From the NCBI GenBank assembly GCA_026400815.1, contig JAPLOI010000039.1, positions 1 to 64,000 on the forward strand: a DNA stretch of 64,000 nucleotides, given 5' to 3'. The position numbers and the translations under genes were made by a program. This DNA comes from Alphaproteobacteria bacterium. GTDB lineage: Bacteria; Pseudomonadota; Alphaproteobacteria; Acetobacterales; Acetobacteraceae. Every line of letters starts with the position of its first letter. Positions within the stretch are counted from its first letter, which is position 1. Shown piece by piece: positions 39,604 to 47,608 of the stretch. The notes beneath the pieces are model-generated. The model had not been told where the DNA came from. It saw only the letters and a program-made list of their open reading frames with translations, and did not search any database.

Positions 39604-41155
39604 TGATGCCGGCTTCACCATGCAGGACGCACGCCGCCGGCTGCTGGTCGATGAAAGCGACCTGCCCAGAACCGCGCGCGAGGTGGCAGCATTGCTCGCT
39701 GCGTCGGGGCAATTCTTCGAGCGTGGCGGGTGCCCTGTCAGCGTCGTGGCGGATGCGCAGACCGGGGCGCTCTTCGCCCGTGCTGCGACACGCGAAACGG
39801 TGGTGCGTGCGGTCCACGAGCGGGCGCAGCCCTATGTCTTGCGCACCAAGCGGCGTGGCGAGCCGGAGGAGAAGCCGATCACGCTGCATGACCGCCTGGC
39901 GGCACTCTATCTCGACATGGCCGGCCAATATGACCTTCTTCCCCTGCACGGCATCGCCTATGGGCCGCTGCTGGATGTGGGCGGCGCGGTTCACGCGCAC
40001 GCTGGATATCATCCGCCGACCGGGTTCTGGTGCGCCAGCGTTCCCAACCTGGCTGCATCGCTCCGCACCACGCCTACCCGGCGGGACGCCAAGGCGGCGT
40101 TGCTGAAGCTGCGGCGGGTGTTCGCAACCTTCCCCTTTGCCGATGCGCCGCGCCGGCCTGGACCTGGGGGCATCGACCTCGTGGACCTACGCGCGCCACC
40201 GGGCATGGATGAAAGCGGGCTTCTCGCTGGGCTGCTGACGGCGATCTGCCGGCCAAGTCTCTCGGTTGCGCCTGGCCTGTTGATCCGCGCACCGAATTTG
40301 AGCGGCAGCGGCACGGGCAAGGGACTTCTCGCCAAGGCTATCTGCACCATCGCCTTCGGCGCCTCCCCTGCGGCGCTCACCAGCGGCGGGAATATCAAGG
40401 AGCTGGAGGCACGATTGGGCACGGCGCTCATGGACGCCTCACCGGCGGTCTTTCTCGACAACTTCAACGGGGCGACGCTGCAATCCGACATGATGGCGAG
40501 CGTTCTGACGGAGCGGCGGGCAAAGGTGCGCGTGCTGGGCCTGTCGAAGGACGTATGGCTGAACCCGTCATGCTTTCTGGTGGTGGCGGGCAATGCGGTG
40601 ATGCTGTCGGAAGACCTGGTGCGCCGGTTCTTGGTCGTGGAACTGGATGCCAGGACCGAGGACCCGGAGGCACGGCCATTCACCGGCGACTTTCTGGCCG
40701 AGGTACAGATGCGTCGCGCTGAACTGCTGGGCGCTGCTCTGACCATATGGCGCTGGGCGCAGTTGCATTCGGGCAGGATCGCGCGCGGCCTTGCCCTGGG
40801 TAGCTATCAGCAATGGTGCGGCTGGGTGCGGGACGCGCTGGTGGCGCTGGGCGCTGCCGACCCGGTGGCGCGTGTCGCCACGATCAAGGCCGCCGATACA
40901 AAGCGGCAGGACACCGCCGCGTTCTTCGGCGCTTGGCACGAATGCCACGGCGACCGGCCGATGAAGGCCACCGAGGTGGATGCCGAGGTGGTTTCGATCA
41001 TCAACCCCCACGGGCGGAGCCGGCAATTCATCGCATCTGAGTTGGCCAAGCTGGTCGGGACACGAGTAGCAGGGTTGATGCTGACCCGCTCCAAACCTTC
41101 CGGCCGGTGGTCAACTGCCACCTATGCGGTAACGCGACCCCTGCCGCTGGAATAG
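39596..41155 (+). CDS. P-loop replication protein (helicase-like, phage/plasmid type)
   Basis: A 519-residue protein with an N-terminal domain of unknown fold and a central ATPase. Walker A is GSGTGKGLL near residue 240; Walker B-like AVFLDNFNG and a sensor-type VVAGNAV follow, and an Arg-finger-like RRFLVVELDAR lies beyond. A C-terminal region with SRQFIASELAKLVG may be a winged helix. Similar proteins accompany Toprim primases in satellites and integrative plasmids. The start at 39596 overlaps the primase gene by 8 nt. Confidence 0.78.
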   Translation: MPDDAGFTMQDARRRLLVDESDLPRTAREVAALLAASGQFFERGGCPVSVVADAQTGALFARAATRETVVRAVHERAQPYVLRTKRRGEPEEKPITLHDRLAALYLDMAGQYDLLPLHGIAYGPLLDVGGAVHAHAGYHPPTGFWCASVPNLAASLRTTPTRRDAKAALLKLRRVFATFPFADAPRRPGPGGIDLVDLRAPPGMDESGLLAGLLTAICRPSLSVAPGLLIRAPNLSGSGTGKGLLAKAICTIAFGASPAALTSGGNIKELEARLGTALMDASPAVFLDNFNGATLQSDMMASVLTERRAKVRVLGLSKDVWLNPSCFLVVAGNAVMLSEDLVRRFLVVELDARTEDPEARPFTGDFLAEVQMRRAELLGAALTIWRWAQLHSGRIARGLALGSYQQWCGWVRDALVALGAADPVARVATIKAADTKRQDTAAFFGAWHECHGDRPMKATEVDAEVVSIINPHGRSRQFIASELAKLVGTRVAGLMLTRSKPSGRWSTATYAVTRPLPLE

Positions 41156-41168
41156 GCCCCCCTATGGT

Positions 41169-41186
41169 CCCTATGCCCCCTATGCC
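41169..41186 (-). repeat. Inverted copy of the CATAGGGGG repeat
   Basis: CCCTATGCCCCCTATGCC is the reverse complement of 31209-31226. A further related half (CCCCCCTATGG) precedes it at 41157-41167. It lies right after the last island gene. Confidence 0.6.
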
Positions 41187-41260
41187 AATGAAGGTTCAAC
41201 GCGCAAACCTGCGACGGCCGCACGCGCGAATGGCTCCAAACTGAACGCCTCTAGACTGCC

Positions 41261-41306
41261 GACAGGACGGGCTTTCGGCCCTCGCGTCCTGTCAATGTCC
41301 TGTTCA
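41261..41306. repeat. Right-end inverted repeat and 21-bp direct repeat
   Basis: GACAGGACG (41261-41269) pairs with CGTCCTGTC (41285-41293). The right arm runs into the 21-bp direct repeat 41286-41306, which matches 29822-29842. This cluster of GTCCTGT motifs near attR mirrors that near attL. Confidence 0.6.
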
Positions 41307-41332
41307 TTCGCAGCACTGTCGCGGCGGGAACC

Positions 41333-41359
41333 AAAAAACCTCTTGCAAATCAAGGGGTT
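41333..41359 (-). terminator. Intrinsic terminator of tRNA-Lys
   Basis: On the minus strand, AACCCCTTG (41351-41359) and CAAGAGGTT (41337-41345) form a 9-bp stem with a 5-nt loop, followed at once by a T-run (the AAAAAA at 41333-41338 on the plus strand). This is a complete rho-independent terminator 3 bp after the tRNA CCA. It lies inside the island, so the island brought it. Confidence 0.85.
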
Positions 41360-41361
41360 GT

Positions 41362-41438
<77 letters not shown>

Positions 41439-41507
41439 GCCACCGACAAGGCGTTGGCCCGTCGGGAGGCGGCGCTATAGCAAGGGTGGGGGGGCTTGTG
41501 AAGGGGC

Positions 41508-42755
41508 CTACAGGGAACGATTTGCGCGGGCCAGCACCGCTTCGAACAACACCTGGGTGCCAGCGGCCGCTTCCTCCGGTTCGATGCTCTCGGCTTCGTT
41601 GTGGCTGAGGCCGTCCTTGCAGGGGGTGAAGATCATCGCCGTGGGCACGTGGCGGGCCACATACACCGCGTCGTGGCCCGCGCCGCTCACGATCTCCCGC
41701 GCGGACAGGCCCAGTTTTTTCGTCGCCTGGCGCACGAGATCGACGCAGGCGGGATCGAAGGGCTGCGGCGGGATCTGGAACAGTTCCGTCAGGTTCCAGT
41801 CGATGCCACAGGAAGCAGCAATGGCGGCAGCCTCGCGCGGGAATTCCTCGGCGATACGCGCCACCTCCGCCCCATCGGGGTGGCGGAACTCCACGCTGAA
41901 GCGCACCTCGCCGGGCACCACGTTGCGGCTGTTCGGCGCCACGTGAAGCTGGCCCACGGTGCCGCGACCATCCTCGCCCCGTGCGCGCATCATGCGGTCC
42001 ACCAGGTCGATGATGCGTGCAGCGCAGACCAGGGCATCGCGCCGTGCGGAGGGCGGCGTGGTGCCGGCGTGGGAATCTTGGCCCGTGGCCACCGCGTCGT
42101 ACCACACCTGCGCCTGCGCGCCGGTGACGATGCCGATGGGCTTGCCCTCCCGCTCGAGGATAGGGCCCTGCTCGATGTGCAGCTCGAAATAGGCATCGGC
42201 CGGGAAGGGCCGGGCCGGCTCGACACCGCGATAGCCGATGCTGTCCAGCGCCTGTTCCACCGTCACCCCCTCGATATCTGGCAGGGCATAGGCCTTGTCG
42301 CGGCTGTACACCCCGGCCCAAACGCCGGAGCCCATCAGCGAATGGCCGAAGCGGCTGCCTTCCTCGTCGGTCCAGTTCACCAGCTCGATCGGCGCCTCGG
42401 TGGCGATGCCGAGGTCGTTCAGGCTGCGCATCACCTCCAGCCCGGCGATCACGCCCAGCGCGCCGTCGAACTTGCCGCCGCTGGGCTGGCTGTCCAGGTG
42501 GCTGCCCATCAGCACCGGCAGGCGCGCGGGGTCGCGGCCTGGTCGGCGGGCGAACATGTTGCCAATCTCGTCCACGCGCACGGTCAGGCCCGCGGCCTCG
42601 CACTGGGCGCGGAAATGGTCACGCCCCTGGCGGTCGATGTCGGTGAGGGTGAGGCGACGCACACCGCCCTTGGGCGTGGCGCCGAAGCGGGCCATGTCCA
42701 TCAGGCTGTCCCACAGCCGCTTGGGGTCGATGCGCTGGTTGGTCTGTCCGCTCAT
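41508..42755 (-). CDS. M20-family Zn-dependent amidohydrolase (allantoate amidohydrolase / N-carbamoyl-amino acid hydrolase type)
   Basis: A 415-residue enzyme. Motifs: GSHLDSQPSGGKFDG (metal His and Asp), NWTDEEGSRFG (catalytic and metal Glu), ELHIEQGP (metal His), HAGTTPP, VAPNSRNVVPGEV (substrate-binding Arg/Asn) and C-terminal SGAGHDAVYVA (metal His). This combination is that of HyuC/AllC-like amidases, which release carbamoyl or ureido groups. The start MSGQTNQ at 42755 is chosen for the typical N-terminus; the open frame extends far upstream as antisense of other genes. It lies just outside the island. Confidence 0.9.
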   Translation of the reverse strand: MSGQTNQRIDPKRLWDSLMDMARFGATPKGGVRRLTLTDIDRQGRDHFRAQCEAAGLTVRVDEIGNMFARRPGRDPARLPVLMGSHLDSQPSGGKFDGALGVIAGLEVMRSLNDLGIATEAPIELVNWTDEEGSRFGHSLMGSGVWAGVYSRDKAYALPDIEGVTVEQALDSIGYRGVEPARPFPADAYFELHIEQGPILEREGKPIGIVTGAQAQVWYDAVATGQDSHAGTTPPSARRDALVCAARIIDLVDRMMRARGEDGRGTVGQLHVAPNSRNVVPGEVRFSVEFRHPDGAEVARIAEEFPREAAAIAASCGIDWNLTELFQIPPQPFDPACVDLVRQATKKLGLSAREIVSGAGHDAVYVARHVPTAMIFTPCKDGLSHNEAESIEPEEAAAGTQVLFEAVLARANRSL

Positions 42756-42831
42756 CGTGCTCTCCGGATTCGGCGGCATCTTGCCCGGCGGGGTGGTTCC
42801 TGCAAGCTTCGCCGCCCCGGAGGTTCCCCCC

Positions 42832-43257
42832 ATGCGTGCAGTTCTGGCGGCCCTGTTCATGATCGCGCTGGCGGGGTGCACCCTGGTGGACCAGCGCACC
42901 TTCCGCGCTGAGGGCGCCGCACCAGGCGCGGAGGAGGTGGCCCGCGCGGCGGCGGCGGCCCGCCAGGTGGCCTCGGTCCGCATGGGCGATCCCGCCGAGG
43001 CCTGGCGCCGCGTGGTCGCCGATGCGGTGCAGGCGGCCGAGCAGCGCGCGCCGGGCGGCGTGTTCGAGGTGATGGCGCTGGTGCCGCTGCAGGCCGCGCC
43101 GGCAGAGCAGGATCGCCGCGTGGCCGAAGCCTCGCGCGATGCCCGGGCGGTGGCCGAGGTCCTGGGCGCAGCGGGCATCCCGTCCGAGCGCGTGCGGCTG
43201 GGCCTGCAGGGCGACGGGGGCAACCCGGCACGGGATGTGCGCGTGTTCCAGCGGTGA
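42832..43257 (+). CDS. Small lipoprotein of unknown function
   Basis: A 141-residue protein with signal MRAVLAALFMIALAGC (lipobox LAGC, Cys16). The mature part is Ala-rich and helical, and the C-terminal AEASRDARAVAEVLGAAGIPSERVRLGLQG pattern recalls the OmpA-like/peptidoglycan-associated repeat region, but the usual NxxLSxxRA peptidoglycan-binding residues are incomplete. A good ribosome binding site (CCGGAGG) precedes the start. The stop overlaps the start region of the methyltransferase gene. Confidence 0.72.
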   Translation: MRAVLAALFMIALAGCTLVDQRTFRAEGAAPGAEEVARAAAAARQVASVRMGDPAEAWRRVVADAVQAAEQRAPGGVFEVMALVPLQAAPAEQDRRVAEASRDARAVAEVLGAAGIPSERVRLGLQGDGGNPARDVRVFQR

Positions 43258-43271
43258 GGGTGTCTGACCTG

Positions 43272-44450
43272 ATGGACCGCCCGACGGTCCGGCTGAACCC
43301 GAATGCCGACAAGCGGCTGCGCGCGGGCCACCCCTGGGCGTTCAGCAACGAGATCCGCATGTCCCCGGAATATCGCGCCTGGGAGCGCGGCATGCCGGTG
43401 AAGCTGGAGAGCGCCGATGGCTGGCGCTACGGCACCTTCATGTTCAACCCGCACAGCCTGATCGCGGCCCGCCTGCTGGACCGCAACCCGGAGGCGGAGA
43501 TCGACGCCGCCTGGGTTGGGCACCGTATCGCCCGGGCCGCCTCGCTGCGGGCACGCCTCGCGGACCCACGCTTCCACCGCCTGGTGCATGCCGAGGCCGA
43601 TGGGCTGCCCGGCCTGGTAGTGGACCGCTACGGCGACGTGGCCGTGGTGCAGGCCAACACGGCGGGCATGGACCGGCTGCTGCCGGACATCACCGCGGCG
43701 CTGGTGGGCCAACTCGGCCTGCGCGCCGTGGTGGCACGCAACGATTCCGCCGCGCGCGAGCAGGAAGGGCTGGCCCAGGAAATCCGCCTGCTGCACGGCA
43801 CCGAAGCGGCCACGGTGGCCCAGGAAGCCGGCGTGGTCTTCCCGATCGATCCGCTCGGCGGCCAGAAAACCGGCTTCTTCTACGACCAGCGGCCAAACCG
43901 TGCGGTGGTCGCCGGGCTGGCCAAGGGCGCGCGGGTGCTGGACGTGTTCTGCCACCTGGGCGCCTTCGGCCTGGGCTGCGCGAAGGCCGGGGCGAAGGAA
44001 GTGGTGCTGGTAGACAGCTCCGCCCCGGCCCTGGAACAGGCGCTGGCCGCGGCGGCAAGCAACGGCCTGGCCGGGGTATCGGCGAAGCGCGGCGACGCCT
44101 TCGACGTGATGGCCGAGCTGGCCCAGGCCGGCGAGAAATTCGACATCGTGGTGGTTGATCCGCCCGCCTTCGCCAAAACCAAGAAAGACCAGCCGAACGG
44201 CCTTCGCGCCTACAGCCGCATGGCGCGGATGGCGGCGGCGCTGGTGGTGCCCGGCGGCTTCCTGTTCGCCGCCTCCTGCAGCCACCACGCGCCGCTGGAC
44301 CTGTTCGCCGCGGCCATTGGCGAGGGGCTGCACCGGGCCCGGCGCGAAGGGGCGGTGGTGTTCACCGGCTTCGCGGGCCCAGACCACCCCGTGCACCCCC
44401 AGGTGCCGGAAAGCGCCTACCTCAAGGGACAGCTGATACGCCTCGCCTGA
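43272..44450 (+). CDS. rlmI: Class I SAM-dependent rRNA methyltransferase (RlmI-like)
   Basis: A 392-residue protein of the COG1092 family: an N-terminal PUA domain (LNPNADKRLRAGHPWAFSNEI to about residue 75), then a Rossmann methyltransferase with LGGQKTGFFYDQR, motif I VLDVFCHLGAFG, motif IV VVDPPAFAK and the catalytic Cys block AASCSHH. RlmI makes m5C1962 in 23S rRNA. ATG 43272 has GAGGGTG in front; GTG at 43254, overlapping the lipoprotein stop, is an alternative. The 3' end overlaps the convergent transglycosylase gene by 29 bp. Confidence 0.9.
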   Translation: MDRPTVRLNPNADKRLRAGHPWAFSNEIRMSPEYRAWERGMPVKLESADGWRYGTFMFNPHSLIAARLLDRNPEAEIDAAWVGHRIARAASLRARLADPRFHRLVHAEADGLPGLVVDRYGDVAVVQANTAGMDRLLPDITAALVGQLGLRAVVARNDSAAREQEGLAQEIRLLHGTEAATVAQEAGVVFPIDPLGGQKTGFFYDQRPNRAVVAGLAKGARVLDVFCHLGAFGLGCAKAGAKEVVLVDSSAPALEQALAAAASNGLAGVSAKRGDAFDVMAELAQAGEKFDIVVVDPPAFAKTKKDQPNGLRAYSRMARMAAALVVPGGFLFAASCSHHAPLDLFAAAIGEGLHRARREGAVVFTGFAGPDHPVHPQVPESAYLKGQLIRLA

Positions 44451-45342
44451 GCCCGGTAGCCACCATGGCGAGCGGCACCGGGTTGGAGCGATAGGCGGCC
44501 AGGCCCCGGCCCATCATGCCGTTGGCGGCCGGCATCATGGCCACCTGGTCCGCCCCGTTGGACAGCATCTGGCCACCACCGCCGGGGGCGGCCGCCGGCA
44601 CCGGTGGGCGGGTGGGCGCCGTGGCGCCGGGCGGCAACCCCGCCAGCGCGGCCTGCACGCGGTTGCGATAGGGCTCCGCCCGCTCCGGCGTTTGCGAGTG
44701 GTAGAAGCCGACCGCCTTGTTCCAATCCCCGCCCGCCGGGCCCTCCTTCAGCTGCTTCAGGAAGCGGGCGGCATAGTCGGCATTGGCCATCGGGTCGAAG
44801 CCATGCTCCAGCGAGGCGAAGGCGTTAGGGTGATGGACGCGGTTCACCTGCATGCAGCCGATATCGATCGAGCGCATGCCGGCGGCTTCGGATTGGCGAA
44901 CGAAGGCCAGCGCGGCCTCCCGCGTGTCCAGCAGGGCGCCACGGCCCTCGGCATTCACCGCCCAGGGCCACGGGTTGCGCTGGCCGGTCGCGGGGTCGGT
45001 GCGGCCGCTCTCCACCAGGCCGATGGCGAGCAACAGGCCCTGCGGGATCCCATGGGCGCGCTCGGCGGCCAGGATTGCCGACCGGCAAAGCATGCCGGGC
45101 GCCTGCGTGCCGGGTGGCGCGGCCGGGGCCGGCGTGGCCGAGGCAGCGGTGGTCGAACCCGCGGCGAGGGCGGGCGGCACCGGCGGTGGTGGCCTGGGCA
45201 CGTGAAACAGCGTCTGGAAGCTGCCTATCCCCCGCATCGGGGGCACAAGCGGCCCGCCCTGGCCACCCTGGGCGAGGGCCGGGGCCAGTGGAAGGGCGCA
45301 GAGCAGGCTGGCGAGGGCGAGGAGGGCATGGAGGAGGCGCAT
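44422..45342 (-). CDS. Lytic transglycosylase domain protein
   Basis: A 306-residue exported protein. Signal peptide MRLLHALLALASLLCALPLAPALAQ, then a proline/alanine-rich linker to about residue 80, and an SLT domain (about 85-235) with CRSAILAAERAHGIPQGLLLAIGLVESGR carrying the catalytic Glu, SIDIGCMQVN and NADYAARFL. It would cleave the glycan strand of peptidoglycan. A low-complexity C-terminus follows. Convergent overlap with rlmI. Confidence 0.88.
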   Translation of the reverse strand: MRLLHALLALASLLCALPLAPALAQGGQGGPLVPPMRGIGSFQTLFHVPRPPPPVPPALAAGSTTAASATPAPAAPPGTQAPGMLCRSAILAAERAHGIPQGLLLAIGLVESGRTDPATGQRNPWPWAVNAEGRGALLDTREAALAFVRQSEAAGMRSIDIGCMQVNRVHHPNAFASLEHGFDPMANADYAARFLKQLKEGPAGGDWNKAVGFYHSQTPERAEPYRNRVQAALAGLPPGATAPTRPPVPAAAPGGGGQMLSNGADQVAMMPAANGMMGRGLAAYRSNPVPLAMVATGLRRGVSAVP

Positions 45343-45406
45343 GCGGCCTGCAATGCATGCGGCGGGCCAGACTGCGCCGCCCCCTCCCGGGCGGTGGCGT
45401 GGAGCC

Positions 45407-46195
45407 TTACTGCGGCTTGCGGCGCGCGTTGGCCACGGCGGCCACCAGGGTCGGCAGGTCCACCGCGCCGGGCAGCACCTGCTCGCCGATGACGTAGGCG
45501 GGCGTGCCCTGCAGGTCGAGCTTGCGGCCGAGGGCGAGGTTGTCGTTGATCCGGCCCATGATGTCCGGCGCGGTCATGTCGCGCATCAGCCGCTCGGCAT
45601 CCAGCCCGGCGCGGGTGGCGGCGGCGCGCAGCGTGCCCTCGTCAATGGCGGGGCCGCCGGTCATCAGGATCTGGTACATCTTGTGGTAGCCGCCCTGCTT
45701 GTGGGAGGCGAGCAGCGCGCGGGCGCCCAGCGTGCTGGCGGGGCCGAGGATCGGGAAATCCTTGAACACCACGCGCACGCCGGGGTCGCGGCGGATCAGC
45801 TCGTTCACCACCGGCACCATGCGTCGGCAATAGGGGCAGCGAACGTCGTAGAACTCCACGACCGTCACGTCGCCATTGGGGTTGCCGGCCACGGGGTCAT
45901 CGGGGTTGCGGAACAGGGCCGGTGCCAGCTCGCCGATCGCGCCGCGCGCGGTACCCATCTTCTGGCGCTCCTCCTCCTCCTGCAGGGCGGAGATGGCATC
46001 GCGCAGCAGGCTGGTGTCGTTGCGCAGGGCATCGCGGATGATGGCGATGATCTCCTGGCGCTGCGGGGTGGTGAAGCTGCCCAGCGGCGGCAGCGCGGCA
46101 GAGGGCGGCGGCGCGGGGGCCTGGGCCAGGGCCGCACCGCTGCCGAGCAGCGAAACGGCCAGGACCAGAAGGCGCAGCAGGGAGGAAAGGCGCAT
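45407..46195 (-). CDS. DsbA-family thiol oxidoreductase
   Basis: A 262-residue periplasmic protein. Signal peptide to about residue 25 (SLLGSGAALAQA), a helical N-terminal extension (DUF-like, about 35-95), and a thioredoxin fold with active site C-P-Y-C in YDVRCPYCRRMV and cis-Pro region LQGTPAYVIG. It is close to BdbD/DsbA-type proteins with an N-terminal extension. Catalyses disulfide formation or exchange. It begins 3 bp after the M48 protease gene on the same strand. Confidence 0.9.
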   Translation of the reverse strand: MRLSSLLRLLVLAVSLLGSGAALAQAPAPPPSAALPPLGSFTTPQRQEIIAIIRDALRNDTSLLRDAISALQEEEERQKMGTARGAIGELAPALFRNPDDPVAGNPNGDVTVVEFYDVRCPYCRRMVPVVNELIRRDPGVRVVFKDFPILGPASTLGARALLASHKQGGYHKMYQILMTGGPAIDEGTLRAAATRAGLDAERLMRDMTAPDIMGRINDNLALGRKLDLQGTPAYVIGEQVLPGAVDLPTLVAAVANARRKPQ

Positions 46196-46198
46196 GCG

Positions 46199-47608
46199 TC
46201 AGAAGCCCTCGCGGTTTTCTTTGCGGACGGCATTGCCCACATCCACCGCGCGCTGGCGCGACGGACCCTGGGGCAGCTGCTTCTCGGCCCGGCGCGCGAG
46301 CGTGCGGGCGCGGGGAATGTCCCCTAGCACCAAAGCCTCCTCCGCCAAAGCGAGATCGGCCTGGCCCATCTCGCCCAACCGCCCCCAGGCAATGCCGAGG
46401 CTCCGCCATGATTGGGAGTCGTCGCGTTCCCGCGCCAGGGCGGATTGCAGGTGGCCGATCGCCAGGCGCAGCTGGCTGGAATCGTTGGTCTCGATCATGG
46501 CCCGCGCCAGCGCGGCGCGGATCGGCGCCCAATCCGGCGCCAGGCGGGCGGCCTCGCGGTAGGGCGGGATGGCGGCGGCGCCACGCCCGCCTTCGAACAG
46601 CACCTGGCCCTTCAACTCGTGCAGCCAGGGGTTGCTTGGCTGCTCGGCCAGCAACCCATCGATCAGCCGCAGCGCCTCGTCGGTGCGGCCGAGGCGATAC
46701 AGCGCGATGCCGCGGGCATAGCGGGCGGCTGGCGCGCTGTCGTTCTCCCGGATTCGGCGCAGCGTGACGGTGCTGGGCTCCAGGAAGCCGCGCAGCTTGG
46801 CGCGCACCATCTGGAAATTCGCCTCGAAGCCGGTCGGCAAGGGGGTGTTGGTGTACTGGCTGCGGGCCAGATGCGCCGTAACCGCCTCGATCCGGTCCCG
46901 CGTCAGCGGGTGGGTGCGCAAATAGGGGTCCTGCAGGTCGTCGATCAGCGCATCCTGGTCCTGCATGCGGCGGAACAGGGCGGTAAGGCCACGGGCCGAC
47001 CAGCCAAGCTGCTCCAGCGCATACAGGGCGGACTGGTCGGCCGCGTTTTCCATGCTGCGGGTGAAGCTCATCAACCCGCGCTGGGCCAGTTGCTGGCCGC
47101 CGAGCATGGCACCCATCCCCGCCTCCCCGCTGCGGCCGGCCACGCCGGCGGCCACACCGATCAGCATGGCGGCAACCGACTTGATCATCGCCTCGCGCAT
47201 CATCTCCGGCAGGCGGGCCAGGTGGCCGCCGCGGATATGGCCGGCCTCGTGCGCCAGCACGCCGATCAGCTCCAGCGCGGAATCGGCCTTGGCGATGATC
47301 CCGGTGTTGACGAACAGGCGGTTGCCGGTGCTGACGAAGGCGTTTAGAGCGTCATCGCGGATCAGGATCGTGCGGACCGAAGCGGGGTCCACCCCTGACG
47401 CGCGGAACAAGGGGTTTGCGAAGGTGCGCAGCAACGTCTCGGTCTCGGCGTCGCGGATGGTCACCAGGGTGGGCGCGATTCCCTGCGCGGCTGCTGGTGG
47501 CGAAACGGCAGCGGCAGCCAGTGCGACGGGCGCGCCAAGCGCGGCGCCCAGCACCGCGCGGCGATGCCAGGTGGAATGGGAGCAGCCGAAGCGTGTGCAG
47601 CAGGTCAT
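46199..47608 (-). CDS. M48 family metalloprotease with TPR domain (BepA/YfgC-like)
   Basis: A 469-residue periplasmic protease. N-terminal leader with HRRAVLGAALGAPVALAAAAVSPPAAAQ (Tat- or Sec-like). The zinc motif HEAGH is in LAHEAGHIRGGHLAR, with the third ligand Glu in ENAADQSALYAL. The C-terminal third has TPR repeats (ALYRLGRTDEALRLID, LHELKGQVLFEGG). BepA-like proteins degrade misassembled outer-membrane proteins such as LptD. Starts at 47620 and 47608 are both possible and overlap the divergent gene head to head. Confidence 0.9.
   Translation of the reverse strand: MTCCTRFGCSHSTWHRRAVLGAALGAPVALAAAAVSPPAAAQGIAPTLVTIRDAETETLLRTFANPLFRASGVDPASVRTILIRDDALNAFVSTGNRLFVNTGIIAKADSALELIGVLAHEAGHIRGGHLARLPEMMREAMIKSVAAMLIGVAAGVAGRSGEAGMGAMLGGQQLAQRGLMSFTRSMENAADQSALYALEQLGWSARGLTALFRRMQDQDALIDDLQDPYLRTHPLTRDRIEAVTAHLARSQYTNTPLPTGFEANFQMVRAKLRGFLEPSTVTLRRIRENDSAPAARYARGIALYRLGRTDEALRLIDGLLAEQPSNPWLHELKGQVLFEGGRGAAAIPPYREAARLAPDWAPIRAALARAMIETNDSSQLRLAIGHLQSALARERDDSQSWRSLGIAWGRLGEMGQADLALAEEALVLGDIPRARTLARRAEKQLPQGPSRQRAVDVGNAVRKENREGF

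Noticed and set aside
41508-44396. A single 962-residue protein fusing an upstream region to the amidohydrolase
   Set aside because: The first 546 residues are antisense to rlmI and the lipoprotein gene; the enzyme proper begins at 42755.
46965-47606. Long N-terminal extension of the GGT-like protein
   Set aside because: It is antisense to the M48 protease gene, and a clear lipoprotein signal begins at the chosen start.
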